A stretch of DNA of 64,000 bases from Struthio camelus (Eukaryota; Chordata; Aves; Struthioniformes; Struthionidae), in NCBI RefSeq assembly GCF_040807025.1, contig NC_090942.1, positions 40,564,911 through 40,628,910 of the forward strand. The letters are read 5' to 3'. The notes under the pieces were generated by a model. That model searched no databases and was not told the DNA's origin. It saw only the letters and a program-made list of their open reading frames with translations. The translations under genes and the position numbers were made by a program. Below, piece after piece: positions 13,492 to 28,596 of this stretch (position 1 is the stretch's first letter; each line of letters begins with the position of its first letter).

Positions 13492-13546
13492 GTTGACATA
13501 TTTGTTCATATATATATTAACAGAGATGTTAACATACTTGTTCATA
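13492..13546. repeat. Diverged short direct repeat in AT-rich DNA
   Basis: A 19-bp unit at 13492-13510 (GTTGACATATTTGTTCATA) recurs at 13528-13546 with two differences. A third, weaker relative lies just upstream near 13468. It looks like a decayed AT-rich minisatellite. Confidence 0.7.
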
Positions 13547-16500
13547 AAATATAAAGACAATTACACAACTGTACAGATAAATAAATTCAGAGTGGATAAA
13601 TGAGCATTACATATAAGCTTAAATATTCTTAACAGTTGCAAAAATGCTTATAAAGCCTGTGTAAACTGCTTATTTAATAATAATCACAGCATTTCCTTGT
13701 GTGTGTCAATGTGCAGTCACAACATAAAGCAGAACGGTTAAAAAGAAAAATGATCTTTGTTACATGAGGTTGATCCTTAAAGAGAATATGCGCTTTTCCA
13801 GTGCTTATTAGCTGTGATGTTCTGGAGATTTAAAATTAGTGGGCTTTTTCCCAGCCACAAATACTCAAGAATCTTTTCTGTAGAATTCATTAGGAAAAAT
13901 CCCTGCGTCTAAAAATTGGGTAGAGATCATTCTTTCAGTATTTTCTGAAGTTCTTTCATGTTACTTTAACTAATATAAAAAGTATCACTCAGATGCTGAA
14001 GTAGTATAGGCTGGATTTTTAGGGCAGGATAACATTAGAAGACACATATATGAATATATTTTAATCCATCTGTTCCTTAACTTGGTGGGACTGGCCAGGA
14101 GGTACTTGGAGCTTCAGGCAGTTCTGATTACCTCTATGACAAAAAGAAAAGTGGAGGAAAAGAGTCAGAGCTATTAAAAGGAGGGTAATAACAGATTTTG
14201 GGAAATTACAAAAAATAGTTAAATGAATCGAGGGAGAGCAGATAGATAGGTTCAATTAAGAGCATAATTATTTGCAAAAATGAGGGAAGAAGAAAATTTG
14301 ACCTGGAGGGGTTCACTGATAATACACAGAGTATTTACTGAGCATGGTGGGTGCGTATGTTTCCCAGCCCTTCAAAATCCAACTATTTCCACCTTTTTTA
14401 TGCCTTCATCCATACCTGGAGTTTGAATACTCAGTTCTGATTAGTGAGAGATACATCAAACTGGAGATAGTAATCAGTTTGATAATCTAAGAATCTCAGG
14501 TTCTGATTCAACAGTACTTTTCCATTAGAGAATCTGAGCACCCAGGATTGTTACCAAAAACCAAAAAAACTGGAGTTGCTAAGCAATTCTCGAACATGCA
14601 ATGTAAGTAAAGAAAGGGTTCCACCGACTTCTGCATGACTAATGACACGGTTTAGTTACCTAAGCTCTTTGCTTGTCTTTATTCCTTATTCACAAATAAA
14701 ACAGTAGGCCAAATTCAGTTTGTGTAAATAGACATAAGTGTCTTCAACTTCCTGGGAGATATATCTGCTTACATAATGGTTGAATTAAGTCTAAAAATAT
14801 ATGGTTAAAAATTAAACATGAGTTTCATAAAGAACAAGATGCTGGGATTAGAAAGAATGACTTTATATTAAATACTAGAATATAAAGAATGACAAAAGGG
14901 AGACATATACAGAAAAATGCTATTACCAGGACATTAAAATAAAAATATTCAAATATATTTGAAACTGAAACATTAAAGAATCAAAATCCAAGGTGAGAAC
15001 ACTGAATTTTTTGGAAAGTCATAGAATCCAGACTTCAGGGCTAAATCCAGTCTCAGACCTGACTGTGCTGACTCATCCTGTTCTCTGTAAAAAGGACAAA
15101 CCCAACACTTCCTACGTTGATAAGACTCAGAAATCAGAACCTTAGTTTCATCTCTAGCTAGAGCTCTCAGGCTGCGGACGAAGGAAATTGAGAAGGGCTC
15201 GCAGACGCATTCAGTGCACAGTGATCTTAAAAATAGTAAAGGCAGAGTAAAGGCAGAACAAAAGAGCCTTTCACTACAATTTCCTATAACAAACCTCTCC
15301 ATCCATCACAGAGAGATGCTCTCACTTCACTCCAATCAGGAAAGGCTTTACATTGAAACGTGAAGTAAATGGCTTGTTCTTCTAGGGCAAGATTGCTGCA
15401 GGGTGCAGATGGGAGTTTGCAGCAACCTGTTGCACCTTAGGCTCTTTCAACTTGTACACGTAAACAAAGACTAAAACACAATTTGGGGCCCTTTTTGTTC
15501 AACAGCTTATGCTTTATGGGCATTTCAAAATAATCTGCCCAACATTACGGGAAAATTAGACACGAAATTAAAAAAAGCAAAAAGTATAACGTGAATCTGT
15601 AGTAACAGGTTGTAAGCAAACACAGAAGAAGAAGGTAAGCATATTACAAAGGGCTGAAAATGCTGCTATTTTGCCTAAATCACCATATATTCAGTTTGGT
15701 CTTGTCTTGCAGGCGCTCTGCAGCTTATCCCGTGGTAAATACTGTAGCTCCACTGATACTACTGTAAGGCAAGAAAGAAAAAGCGATAAGAAAGAAAAAA
15801 GCAGGCAGGAGATTTAAAATGCATCAACGATAGCTTTATTCAGGAGCATTTTACCCTTCTAAATTGCTACAATTTCCTGGGAAGACTATTTGCACTGGGT
15901 ATAGGATCAGGCCCCGACATAGGAGGCTGAGGTGACCCACCTTTCAGCTTTATTGGGAAATAGACTGCCAATTCCACTGTTACGTGATGCTAAAGCTGCT
16001 GAGGCAAATTTGGGGAGAGCAGGCTCTTGCAAGCTATGCTGTGAAGAGTTCTCTGTAATAAATCTGGTGAGTGAAGAGTCACACAACAGTGCCCCTGTGT
16101 CAGCAGATGGTCATCTCCATCTGTGACAGTTCATGGGGCTGCCATGAAGGGTGACATTAGGTATTGCATAGCTTCGTGGTGATTACAACTCTCTAGTTTT
16201 CCGTACAAGTTTCCTGAGAAAACTCACAAGTCAGGCTCCCTTACTCTTCTCTAGCAGTCTTTTCTAAGTTAGCCTGCTTTGCATTGGCATTTTTGTATTC
16301 ACTGAAGGATTCAATATTGTCCTTAAGCCGCTAACACAGCACTATTGCCTTCTAGTACTGACTGTTACTGTGTTAGTTCTCTCTGTTCATAGAAGGGAGC
16401 TACAGTAGGGCTGTTGTGCTGCCTTTCTGGGATGCACATCACTCCGAGCCAATCTTGTCCTTTCGCTGATGGTAAGGGGGCTGTTCTGAGGTCTAGGACA

Positions 16501-19500
16501 CTGCAGTTTTGTTTCCCTTTCTCTGACTATATGCTTTGTAATGCCATCTCCTACCAGCGTGCCCTTTCCATTCTGTTACATAGGAATTTGGCCCCAGAAT
16601 CTCTTTCTTTTCTTCAGTTGAAGGCAAATTTTTACAAAATTTGTCCTGCTGCATCACAAACTTTTTACCCAGAAAAGCATGGATACTCTGAGAAGTGCTC
16701 TGTGATTCCACGAGAAACTACCGCAGGGCCAGCCTGTGAAATATGGTTCACTGTCAGCAGCCCTACAGTAGACGTTATTTCTAATGTTATGTACACACTT
16801 TTATTATGGGCAACCAAATATTCCGCTTTCGTTAGTCTGCAAATTGTGGGCTATCACTCACAAGTCCAGCAAGGATATTGCAAACACCCATGTGGCTAAA
16901 GGCTCCTGATCAGGACCGAGCAAAGGCTCTTCTAGGAGTCATCTGCTCTTCCCTACCTGGTCCTGCCTCATGACGACCTTTTCAGGTTTGCGGATGGCCT
17001 CTAATTCATTGCTTTGGTGTATTGCCGTTATTCGTTTTTGCTAACCGTTCAATTTTATAGCCAAAACAATTTGCGCAGTGAACAAAATCACTATAACAAA
17101 ATGTCAACTATAAAAGACAAGGCCCCAGCTGAAAAGCCTGTAGCTATGCGAGGCCACCATAGGAGTGACTCCAGCCGCGAGTGCAGCATGAGTAATCCCC
17201 CTTGCTATTCCAATATTCTGTAATTTCTGTAATCTCTGGAAAGCTACCCAGCCAACCAATCCGGTAGAAGTAGGAGGTTTAAGCGTGTATCTCAGTAGTT
17301 TAGCATGTACCTAAAGACACCAGTTTAAAGTTATCACACAATTTCCTTTACATCATGGAGTATGACAGTCATTGCTTTGAGTGTCACGTACTCACAACCA
17401 CGTCCTTTCATGGCAATGACATTACAGATACACGTTATACTAAATAGTTTTCCAGTGAAGTGTACATGTGTGAAAATTACACAAGCACAGTTGGATCCCA
17501 CATACACAGCTGAGCCCTGTTTCTAATCAAATCACATGCGATTAAGTTCATTGATAGATAGCCCTAATTTAGGCGAGGTTAAAACGGAAAATATTCTGGG
17601 TTACCATATCCTGAGCGAGCCAGTAGACTTCAGATTATTGATCCTACTGGCAACATCTTTTTCTTTTAAGACTATTGTACATTTCTATCATTACCTGGTC
17701 AGATCTTTTACAACAAAATAACTCTTTTTCATTAAATTGGCATACTTGCATATTGTATACATCTAGAGTGTTTTACCTATCAGTATATAAGCACAATTGA
17801 AAAACCTCTGTTTTCAAACGTATGATATTTTCCTCCCACTGATTTATACATAAGCATTTAGAAGTATCCCTGACACACCCCTGCACAAAGTGAGTTTTTT
17901 TCCAGTCTCAGTACTGCAAAACTACACTTGATGCTATGCAGTCTTTTAAAGTACATTTAACCACAATAATCATTTCTATACTTAACTGATGCATCTTTTC
18001 TTCTTACAGTGCTCAGTATTTTACAGACACGGTCACATCTATCTATATATACTTTGTTATATGCACAGACATTGCATTCAGATAGTAGTGATCCGTTAGT
18101 CACGATTCCTATTACTAAAGGAAGTACATCTATCCTCATGGAGAGAAACAGTTTAACATGTTTGGAGATAGAGACATGGTTAAGTTGGATCCATTTCTCC
18201 TTATTAAGCTCATATTTTTCTTTTGTTTTTAATTTCAGCTATGGCAATCAATAATAATAATATATCTTCCCTTTTCATTTGTACATAAATGAAAGTAAAA
18301 ACAGAACAAAAATAGTTAAAATAAAGCTAAGCAACCTTCTGTTTATCAGTCTTCAGTTTGTGTATTTTATCCATTGGTTTTATCTCTTCTCTATAACAAA
18401 ACATAAACTTTATAGCTTAACTTAAATCAACAGCCTTTACATGATCAAAAAACTGGCTTTAACACATCAGTTAAAAATGTGCGTTATAGATTTGACCTCT
18501 GGCTTTCAAAGCCAACTATATCCCAGTTCAACTAGAATATTTTATAATTCATTCTCCCCCCTCTCAAATATACATGCTTTGCCCAACTACTACTCTTAAC
18601 TACTTCAGTACTGACAGCACTTAATTTCTCATTTTAAACTTCTCCTTTTTCTTCTCTTCCTGCCACTGACTGTGTAGCCAATGTATACACTCCTCCCAGA
18701 TCTCATTCATGCACACATTCACATATTTACTTGAAAATAGGTTACTGATTTTAATTATACAGCTGTCATTAAGCCTCCACTATTAATTTTTGTGTTGATA
18801 CCTCTTACATTTTCTCAGCTTGGACCCCTCATTTTAGTTGCTTTAAATTTGCTAACAATCAGGTATTCTTTGTGCATACTCTCTTTTTTCTACCAAAGCT
18901 TTCTGGAAGGCATGTTATAAGTTCCACACATGACAGAAAACCAGAAAATGAAAAGCTTTAAAAAAAAAGAAAGGCAGCAAACACTTCTCTTCTCTCTTCT
19001 TCTTCCATTTTTTCCATCAGAGTAGGTATCTTTTATCCAGGCTTCTTTATTATTCTGATGGATATATTGATATCCAGCAGCCTCCAGGGACCATTTGCTT
19101 CCTCCTCACCCCTTAATTCCACCAGAAAGGTCAGCGATGGGCCTCCCTAGGCTGTGTTGGAGAGGGTGGAGGCCCTGGGCTTCATTCCCCCCTCTTTGCA
19201 CCTCCTTTGGGGTTTCCCATAGCTGAAGCAGTGAAGCGCTACTGGAGCAGTATCCCAGTGCTGCATCTCCCTCCCAGGAGTCCAAAGCAGCAGCCACGCA
19301 TTGCTTCCCGTAGGGTCCCACTGGGGTTTTACTGCAGTATTTCCTAGAGCTACCTGAAGAGTTATGCGTTCTGATAGTCCCTTTTACCTTGCCACTTCCC
19401 TACTTCCCTTTAGCGCCACTTTTCCTGAAGAAGGGTACTGGGGAGTCACATTATCAAAGACTTTTGGTATAGACTTTAAATCATTCCTTTTTCTGGAGGT

Positions 19501-22500
19501 TTTCTTTTACTCAGTCATTTTCCAGGCTGATACTGCTTTTCTCATTTTTGATGCTAGTCTCTCCCATGGTTTCTCTCTTACGCCTTTTACTCTGAGAAGA
19601 AGGAGGAACAGATTTGCTGCTTCTTCTCAGAAAGTTTGTTATGTTTGGTGGGAGACATCAGCCTGGTCAGCACAGGAACAGACCCGATCTCCTTTCATTT
19701 GAACTACTCTTAGCAATCAGACCATCAAGATTTCTTTGCTGGTTGTAACTTAACTGTTACCTTGAAAGTCAAGAGTTTGACTTGAAGTTTATTTCTTCAT
19801 CATCATCCACAGAGGAAAAACAGGGTAAATGGCCTTTTGAAACTCACTATCTCCACAAGTTATAAAAGACCTTTTAAATAGATAATTTAAATGCCCAAGC
19901 TTTTTTTTTTTTTTAATATAATGAGATGTGCTTTAATTTGGACATCTGCAAAGAAACTGTGTTGTGGCTTTCAAAACTAACTCTGTCTCAACTCAGCTAG
20001 GGTATTTCATTATTCATTGTCTCCTTCTCAAACCTTCAAACACATATGCAGTGTTTGCACTGCACTTTATTAGCTTGGTAAGGAACAAGTACTCAGCCTA
20101 GTACGGAGCTAGAGACCGTGTCTGTTCTCTGGACAGCGTCTGGCAACCTTCTACTGATAATTCTTCCTTTTCTATCTTGTTGTCCTAAAGCACACAATTC
20201 ACAACTATGAAGAACATATGATATCACTTACGCTGACGTAATTTGAGTCTGAAAAGTTCTGACAGCAGGCATGGACTGCACCATTCCTTGCATTGCTTTG
20301 GAAATAAAAGAGAATTGATAAATTAACAAGATTTCTAGTCTTACTGCGACACTGAGCAGCATTTCAGCAAAAAAAGGATGAGAGATTTGTAATCATGTTT
20401 AAAAACCAAAAACAAAACCAGAGCTTATTGTTGTTTAGAGAACAGTTCCAGGGTACATGACATGATCTGGATTACAGCAGTTCCACGTGTTGATGTTGGA
20501 GTTACGGGAAGTTCTACCCATGCAACATTATCCAGTAACGACCATAGGTTATTTACTCTTTTTAATGAGATACAGATAAAATGCAACCTCAGACAAACCA
20601 CCTTGATGAAAAAAACCATAAGTGATCTTAGCCTTTCTAACACGAAAGCTTCTGCCATTATTTGGAAATATGCCCTGAATCACTAACCATGAATTGTGCT
20701 TTTATGATTACACATCTTTTAAGTTTCCAAAGCAGTTCATTCTGAAATCACTGAGGTAAATCCAACGCCTAAAGACTATCAAGGCTGTTTCTGATGCATC
20801 TTACCAGCGGTGCCTGGGTGGGCTTTTCTTGTTTTTGTTTGTACAGGAGCTTTGCCATGCACGTTCTGGGTGCGTTCAAAAAGCAGTGAACTAGTGTTCC
20901 TTCTTTTTATTTAGAGATCTTGTATTTCTCTTCCAGACCCTGGCTGCTGGGTGATCTCCCTATAAAGCATATGCCTGGCTTTTTATAATATATGATAGTG
21001 TTTTGGATATAGTCAGGATGATGTAGTTGACGGGGTGCTCTTTGCCAGCAAGTACATTTGCTTCTGTAATGCCTGACATGACACTGGTGATTCATTAGCA
21101 AAACTGTGGCACAGAGAACCCCCCCAACTGATAATTTACAGGAAAGTATAAGCTCAGATAGCAAAAGTTAGCCTACCGCTACACTTGGCAGAAAAAGCCA
21201 AGTCTGACTTGCCGGTCCCCCTGGGGAGCACACCTGGTGGGACTCTGTGGTGGATGGGTAGCACAAACTCTGTCAGGGCCAGAAGTCTCTGGATGTCCGC
21301 TTCCCTCCAGGACTTCTGTTCAAACGTTCCAAAATAAAACAGCAGGTACCTCAAAACTTTTAAAAATACCCTCAAGAAAGCATCTGACGACAGGAGACTG
21401 TGCTGAAAGACAAGAAGAGCGGAGAGTCATCCCCTCAAGCAAGATGGCTGCCAACGAGGCCAGGGAGGCCCAGCTGAAAAAAATCACTATATTCACTTTG
21501 GAAATTAAAATCACAGTGCGCAACAATTCTGTTAGTTGCTACTTTAATTGCTTCTTCTTGGCAACAGTACAGGGGCAGATGAATGAACCTCAAGGGGGAT
21601 ATTTGTGGTGGAAGATGAAGTACGAGAGATCCCTGCCCAGATCCGGAAAACTCTTGAACACATATATATCCTCTGTGCAGCTGGACTAGCCAAATCCTGA
21701 AGCCCACAAGGCAAGACAAACCCTTCAAATTTATCCTCCTGTTTCTTACAGAAATGCTTAGATGTCTGGTAGGTAGTGTGTTTAGTCTAGAAAAAGCTCC
21801 ACAACTCTGGTTGCAAATATCATATACTTATATTTACACATCTCAAATCAATTATGAGAGGGGAAAATGCAACGCAGTGAAAAGAATTCTTCTGGGGATG
21901 CCACATAGAAAAGGAATCATTTCCCACAGTTTAGCAAAGCATATTATTGGACTACAATCACTCCTTAAAAAAGTAGGAAACCTGCCAGGTGGCAAGGACT
22001 TAAAGGTTTTAATGAAGTTTCCAGTTCAGCTCTATTTCCAGATCAGTCAGAAACTGCACCCCTTCCAAAAGCTACTGGTTTCTAGTTTTAACTTTTAATA
22101 GCTCAACTTCTGCACACTAGAAACATGAGACTTACTTCTATTCTCAGCAAGACATTATGGAAAAACGCCAAGTGATAGCTCCATTAGTCAACAGAGTGGA
22201 AGAAAAGATCAGCACAAGATGATTGATGCCGTCTGTATAATCTCCTATTAACCCATTCCCACCCTTCAACTGCCTGTAAACTTCCTATCTCCCCTCCACT
22301 CTTCCCTTCTCTTTGCCCACTTGTTCTTCCACTCCTGGGGTTTCTTTCATCCCACCCTCCCTTTGATTTAATCCCTCTTTTTCTAAGCCCCTTTGCTCAG
22401 CTTCACTCACCACCTGAATCCAGACCTCCCATGCATGAACCTGGGGAGAAAAGCCTATAATAAATAATCACTCGCTGGACTTAACTGTTTGTGCCTTTTG

Positions 22501-25500
22501 CTGCAGAAGTTTACAATTTGTCCCAGGCCTTGGATTTTTCCCCTGACAGTTGAATGTTTACTTTGCACGGCCAAAGGAAACGGGTTGCCTGCTCATGAAG
22601 AATGGGGAAGGAGGATTTCGCTGAACCCTCCCACCCCCCCAGCACGTAACATCTCACTGGCAACACAAGGCTGCTGATGAGGGTATGATGAGGGCGTTCA
22701 GTTTGGCAAATGTTAAATCACACAGCCAGCGTGAACAGGCAGACACGTCCCTAGTTAAGGCACATGCCTGCAGAGCTTGAACGTGCTTGCAGAGCGTGCT
22801 CACCGTTCGAGCACTTGGTTCGTAGTAGCGCAGGCAATACATGGCGGGTAGCAAAAATGTCAGGGAAGGGGCGAGCGCTGTCCAAGTGGCAGGGCAGGCA
22901 CTTCAGTGCCAGCATCTCTTCCCAGAATACACTTTCCTCTTTTATTCAGTGCCATAATAAGTGTCTCTCACTGATGCTGCCTCCCTTGAACAGCAAGCCC
23001 TCTGATGTCCTTCCCCCCCGGGCCAGACGCACTGCGACCTGCCCCAGGGGAGGCTGCAAGGAGGGGGGTATGGGCACAGAGGTGGTCTCACTCGCCCCTC
23101 AGCTATGCCTTTCCACAAGGGGTTGCTTCCAGCTGCTGCTGTACCTGGTTGCCTCCACCCTGTTGTCCTCCTTGCCCTGCTTCTCCCAGCTTCCTCCAGC
23201 TGTCCTGCTTCTGCCAGTGGCAAGTCTCAGCCACTGGCTGGAGAAACAGCAGCTGGTGGGAACTGGTCCCTCTCCACTATCACAAGGGTAACCTCCAGGG
23301 CAGGTTCACCTCCCATACTGGCCTTATGATGGCTCCTGTACTGCTCATTTACTGTCAAGGGACCAGAAGTATCCTGCCCACCAAAGTGAGGGCTGCAGCC
23401 ACAAAGCCAGGCTCTGTCTAGATATTCCCTCTGGCCTCAGAAATTGTTAATTTGTTTCTTCACAGCTTCAACCGGAAGGTGGAGTAACTGCAGATTAGTG
23501 GTTAAGCAAGTCTCTGAAGAGGTGAGAGATGTGGAGTGGGAGTTGTGAATGCTCCCAGGCAAAGGAGAGGCAGAACAACTGCAGCTCTGTGAGGAAGCAG
23601 AGATGGCACCACAGCAGCCACACCATGATTTAAGTGAAATCAGTAGCCCCTGGACTGTTCCTGTTGGTGCGTGAGAGAGAAGCTTTGAGGACCACTGGAG
23701 CCGTCCTCCAGACATACCTAGGCAGAGAAACGCTTGGCTTCCAGATTCTGATTAGGTACACATACAAAGTAGAAACCAGTTTGCTCAGACCTGTCAAAAC
23801 TGAAGTGCCTCTGCTGAAGAGGCTGAAGTCTGAGGACCTATGAGAAGCTAAGGGTTTTAGATGCCTCCCAGGTTATTTAACACTGAGCTCTGGTTTGAAA
23901 GGCAGCAATTTTGGATGCAGATGTTTACAACTCACTCTGGGTACCAAAGTCCTTTACAGGATCCGGTCTTTCAGCCTTAGGAGCAGATGTAATCACCAAT
24001 ATGTGCGGTTACGGATTTGAAAAATTCAGCCCAAAGTGCAATAGTGCATTTGAACCCATCTTGGTTAGCATTCATAGACTGTGTTCTTGCCATATAAACC
24101 GGTCACAATTTTGAACATATTTTAACTTTGCCGCTGAGTGTGCTTGTTTAAAAATCCTTGAGGTTACCTGAGAGACACAAGGATTCCTTGCGTGTATCCC
24201 ATGATCGGCCTTATCAAGGGGGATGAAGGACCATAGACCCTTCCCCCCATCCCATAAGGACTTCCTGATGGTATGCAGACGTTATCCAAAGGTCAGAGGA
24301 CGCGGCCCTGGCTACCCAACACCCTCCACTATGGTTGTGCTCCACCTTCTAATCTTTTCTCTCCCATCTGAAATCCTATTCACAGTCTCCTCTTCTCCTT
24401 TTCTCCCTATTTATGTGTCATCTACTTTCTTCTGCTGTTATGTCCATGCTAATATACTATGTCTATTTAACATTGTCCTATCTTCCAACTCTGCTTCTGG
24501 GAAGAGCTGTGAAACTACGTAAGTCTTTGAAGTGTTTGGTGTTTAGGAACACGTATGAGCTGCAAGCATCTTTTGTTTTGCTTTGTAAACTGTTATTTAA
24601 AAATAAAGAACATTAATAATAGCAATTACATACCTAGGGTATATATAGCATATGCTTATTGACACCTATGGCCAGAGAGAAATTTTGCACTAGGATTTAA
24701 ATACCTACTTGCTTAATATATTCAAGTGTTGTTTGTGTCCCACAAACCATAGCGCCAAGCCTAGATTAAGTGTCACCTTTGTAGCTCTCCTGCACAAGGA
24801 TGAGATTATCCCTAGCATAAAGTCCATTTACTCTCCCCTATCATGACATTTCCTAGGCTTCACCCAATTGCAATCATAGCTGCATGGTCACTGTTGTCCT
24901 CAGCAGAAGTTCTGAAATTCATTATAGCTTTTGCTTTTTTTTCAATTGCTTTTTGTAGAGAAAAAGTTGCTAATATATTATTTCAATATCCTCATCTTTA
25001 TACTGAATGTTCACAAAATTTGTTGAAGACATGTTCAGCATCCCCAGGGTCCTTCATCTGGCTTTATAAGGACTGCCAGCAACAGTCACCTTATTTGCAT
25101 GTTAGCTGTAGTTCCTATCTCCTCTTTGTTTATTGGAAACACTAAGCTACAAACAGTGAACTCAAATTACTGTGGATTCCTCAAGTGTAGTGGTAAGAAC
25201 TGGGTAAGCTGACAAAGGATACGAAGACTTGTGTTTTACCCTATCATCTGTGTGTATATTGGTGTTATAATTTCACTTCTCTTTTATAAAATATGAACTC
25301 TAGAGGGAATGTGAGGAGAAGACAAGGACTGACTGGAAAAATTTCAAGAAGCTTATAAACCATTTGACCACTGGATCAGTATTTGCCGTTTGTCTGACCC
25401 AATCTTAATTGCACAGAAGAGTCTTAAAATTTAATCACTGAAAATTGTGCTATCCAAAGATTACAGCATCAGCCTACACAGACAAAAAAGGCCTTGTGCT

Positions 25501-26612
25501 GCCACTGAAGGCTTGTCTACCTGGTCAAACTCAGTATAAGACAGAGTATGCATCTGAATAAAGGTATTCTACTGATACAATCATTTTTATTCCAACATGA
25601 CTGTGTATGTGTTCTAGTCATACTGAAGTTAGCTTAAATATATGTTTGTCTATTCAGATGCTATTATACCGATGTGACCAGTAACATTTTTACACATTAA
25701 CAGGGTCCAAAGGTTTAATAAATTAAGAAAGAGACTTGAACTAGAGTTTCCTGAGTTCTTTATATAGGATTAATATATTTACCTGTAAGTGGGATATCTG
25801 ATTTCTCCCACAGAATCATTACAAGCACAATGAATATAGATCTGTAAGTGAAAAAAAAAGTGTATTTATCATAAAATCAATTGTTAAAAACGAAGAGTCT
25901 GGGTGTAATGAGACTCTGTAATGATCATTATTTTCCATATATATATGTTATAGTCACATATACACACATGGAGTCTACAGAAAAAAAGAGCTATGTCAAA
26001 TTTTTGCACAAATTTTTCCATTTTCAGCACAGGGTGCCAAAGCTGCCACCATTTCCAAGGTTTAAATGTGTCTGTCTATGGAAACTTTAGCCACCAAAAT
26101 ACTAAAACCCCCTTCTATGTCATGTACATAACCTTAAAACCTATTTAAGACTCGAAATTCATCAGTCATCAAATCAGCTCATTCAATTCTGAAAACACAA
26201 TCAAGAAGTAGAAGTAGGAGCTGGTTATTGCATGGAGCTTTAGTGAGAGAATGCAAGTTAAGGAGCAGGTAACTGAAGGGTGAATGATGCCCTTTAGGAA
26301 GTAATGCAGTGCGCCTGTAAATCAAAGGGATTTTTCCAGTGACTTTTGCAAGCTTTTGCTTGCTCTTGGGGCGGTGTGGTACAGCTGCGCAGTCTCAGCC
26401 ATACAGATCGGTACCAGCAGAATTGCACTTCCACATACTGGGGTCTTGGCACTGTTTTACTTCCCTTTCACAGACCGATAAGAGCAAAATACAATCTAAA
26501 TTTGTTGCCAGTTGCTTATTCTAAACAAAAGCATCTAAGAAATACCGGAAGAGTGGAAGAATATGGCTTAAAATGTTGTGCTGAACTTCTGCTCTGCTCA
26601 GAAAAAATAACA

Positions 26613-26650
26613 GGGGCGGATGGATGGGTGGATGGACGGATAAATAGATG
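26613..26650. repeat. Degenerate GGAT/GATG tetranucleotide repeat
   Basis: Imperfect iterations of GGATGGATGGGTGGATGGAC followed by GATAAATAGATG. A short, decayed tetranucleotide microsatellite. Confidence 0.7.
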
Positions 26651-28408
26651 TGCTAAACATTTCACCCCGTACTCAAAAGCTAATGCAAAACACATTCTGT
26701 GGCTCTGACAAATTAACAGAGCAGAGCAACCTAGTTTTACATATCACAGTCTTATTATTTCCTGTTTTTCTGGTGAATTTTGTCTTGGAAAGCAAACAGA
26801 CCCATGCACAGATGAGTAATGTGTTTAGCTTTAAGATTTGGCCAGAAAAGAAAGTCCCAGAAGATCTTTTTACTTGGATGGAAATAATATATGCTACTCT
26901 GTTGTTGATCTTTGGGATTTAATTCTGTTGCTGCTTTTATGCTTTTATTCTGATTGCAATGTGCTAATGTGATAGGGCCAAATCTCAAAAGACTTACTGA
27001 AGTCAGTGGGAGTTTTGACTGAGTAAAATTTTAAGCCATATCTCAGTAAGGACATTAGGTTTACCACCCTCCCAACAGGACTTTCATTGTACCCTAAAAC
27101 CTTTAAGCCCTGAAAAAAGTGAGAAGCATTTTAGAAGAGTCCTAAACGCTCTATAGCTGGGATGGCTTCTGGAGTGCAGGCAGGTACCAAGGAAAACAGC
27201 TGTTCGACTGTCTTCCAGTAACCCCAGCAAGGCACAGTGCAAAGGACATTTCAAGGACAGAGTAGAGGTTGGCTTGTTAAAATGCGGTTGTTGCACGCAG
27301 CACTGAAGTCGGGGAACCATCAAGGCAAGCAAGGTAGCGCAGGGAAGACGGTCTGCATCAGACCCATCTGTCTTCTCATGCGAGGCTCTCTACACCATTT
27401 AAGAAAGAGGGATGATCTATAGAGCAGGATCAGGAGTTCAGAGCGGTGGCTTAAAGCTACATCAGCTTCCTTTTTTCTTCAGCTGCAATTTCTGTTAGTA
27501 CAAAACAGAAACTCATGCCTTAGCTTTTTTTTAATTAACATCCTACCATAGAAAATGTTGATCCAGTTGGACTAAAATTGAATAGGATCTACTCTTACTT
27601 ACACCCAGGCTCTTTTGCAGTGTAAAGGGCCCAGACCAGTGTTATGGATAACAGATCATTAAAGCCAGGGACTTCAGACTGCATAGTAAAAGGTGTGTGG
27701 TATTTCAAAGTGTTCATCAATATAAAGCCAAGCTCATAGAGTTATGGGATTATATAATGGACTCAGTTGTTGTTTGTTTGCTTTTTAAATAGTTGTATTT
27801 TTCAGTGGATTTCAGGCCTTTGTAGTCAGAAAATGAGAACTATTTAGATTTCAAACCAGTACACCAACAGAAAAGAACATTCACTATTTTTAAAATCTCT
27901 ATTTTTAAACTAATCTCATGATTCATTTGGTTCTGTCTCTGGTGTTTTGAAGGGCTGAGATTCACACCACTAGAGGGTAAAAACTCTCCTTGAGGGTTCT
28001 CCTCTCCTTGAAACGTCCGTTACGTGTATAGATTAGTATATATTGCTGCCACGGCTTTGTAGGCAGGACTTCCTTCCATTAGAAGTTAGTTGGAGCCACA
28101 TAGTTGTTTCTTGTATTGCAAATCACAAAGCAGCCACCTGAACCTATAAGTTGCAGACTATGGTATTAATCCAGTTTGGGGGTTAGCTTCATCAGCAGTC
28201 CTCTGCATTCTCTCCAGCCTTCCACGAATATATACACTTACACACATATATCTTAGTTAAAAAGGTAACTCAGGAGTACTGGTGGGAATATTTTGAAGCA
28301 TCATACGCTCAAATCCTCATATGCATGTGTTTCTTCCTGTATATCTTCCTGAGGAACGATATGGCTCGGTGGCATAAGCTCGTATATATACACACATTTT
28401 TCACAATG

Positions 28409-28596
28409 GAGCTGTTGCCCAAAGAGGTTGTGCAGTCTCCATTCTTAGAGGCTTTCAAAACCCAACTGGATAAAGCTCTGAGCAACCTGGTCTGACCTTG
28501 CAGCTGACCCTGTTTTGAGCAGGAAGTTGGCCTGAAGACTTCCTGTGGCCCCTTCCAGCCTGAATCATCATATCATCCTGTGATTTAATGATTCTA
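28409..28596 (+). mobile_element. Older CR1 LINE 3'-end fragment
   Basis: The block GTTGCCCAAAGAGGTTGTGC, a following phrase for a CTTTCAAAACCCAACTGGAT-like segment, then CTGACCCTGTTTTGAGCAGG and CCCCTTCCAGCC, parallels the last 190 bp of the CR1 copy at 11,110-11,280 in the same order. Divergence is clearly higher than for the other two copies, and the terminal repeat has decayed to CATCCTGTGATTTAATGATTC. It is probably an older or different CR1 subfamily. Confidence 0.88.

Larger units (their letters stand above)
11281..28408. other. Intergenic DNA, no gene recognised
   Basis: About 17 kb without a recognisable gene. Open frames reach 150-175 codons (for example 16414-16899, 21237-21689 and 22764-23291 on the plus strand), but none shows a domain, a splice-consistent neighbour or a motif I can name. 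Modestly GC-rich patches occur near 19,110-19,330 and 22,990-23,420. The rest is AT-rich with scattered A/T runs. Confidence 0.5.

Noticed and set aside
16414-16899. 161-codon plus-strand open frame
   Set aside because: No domain or codon pattern of a real gene; length is within chance expectation.
21237-21689. 150-codon frame containing an AAGATGGCTGCC (YY1-like) sequence
   Set aside because: A single YY1-like word in DNA without CpG enrichment, and a protein with no recognisable family, do not support a promoter or gene.
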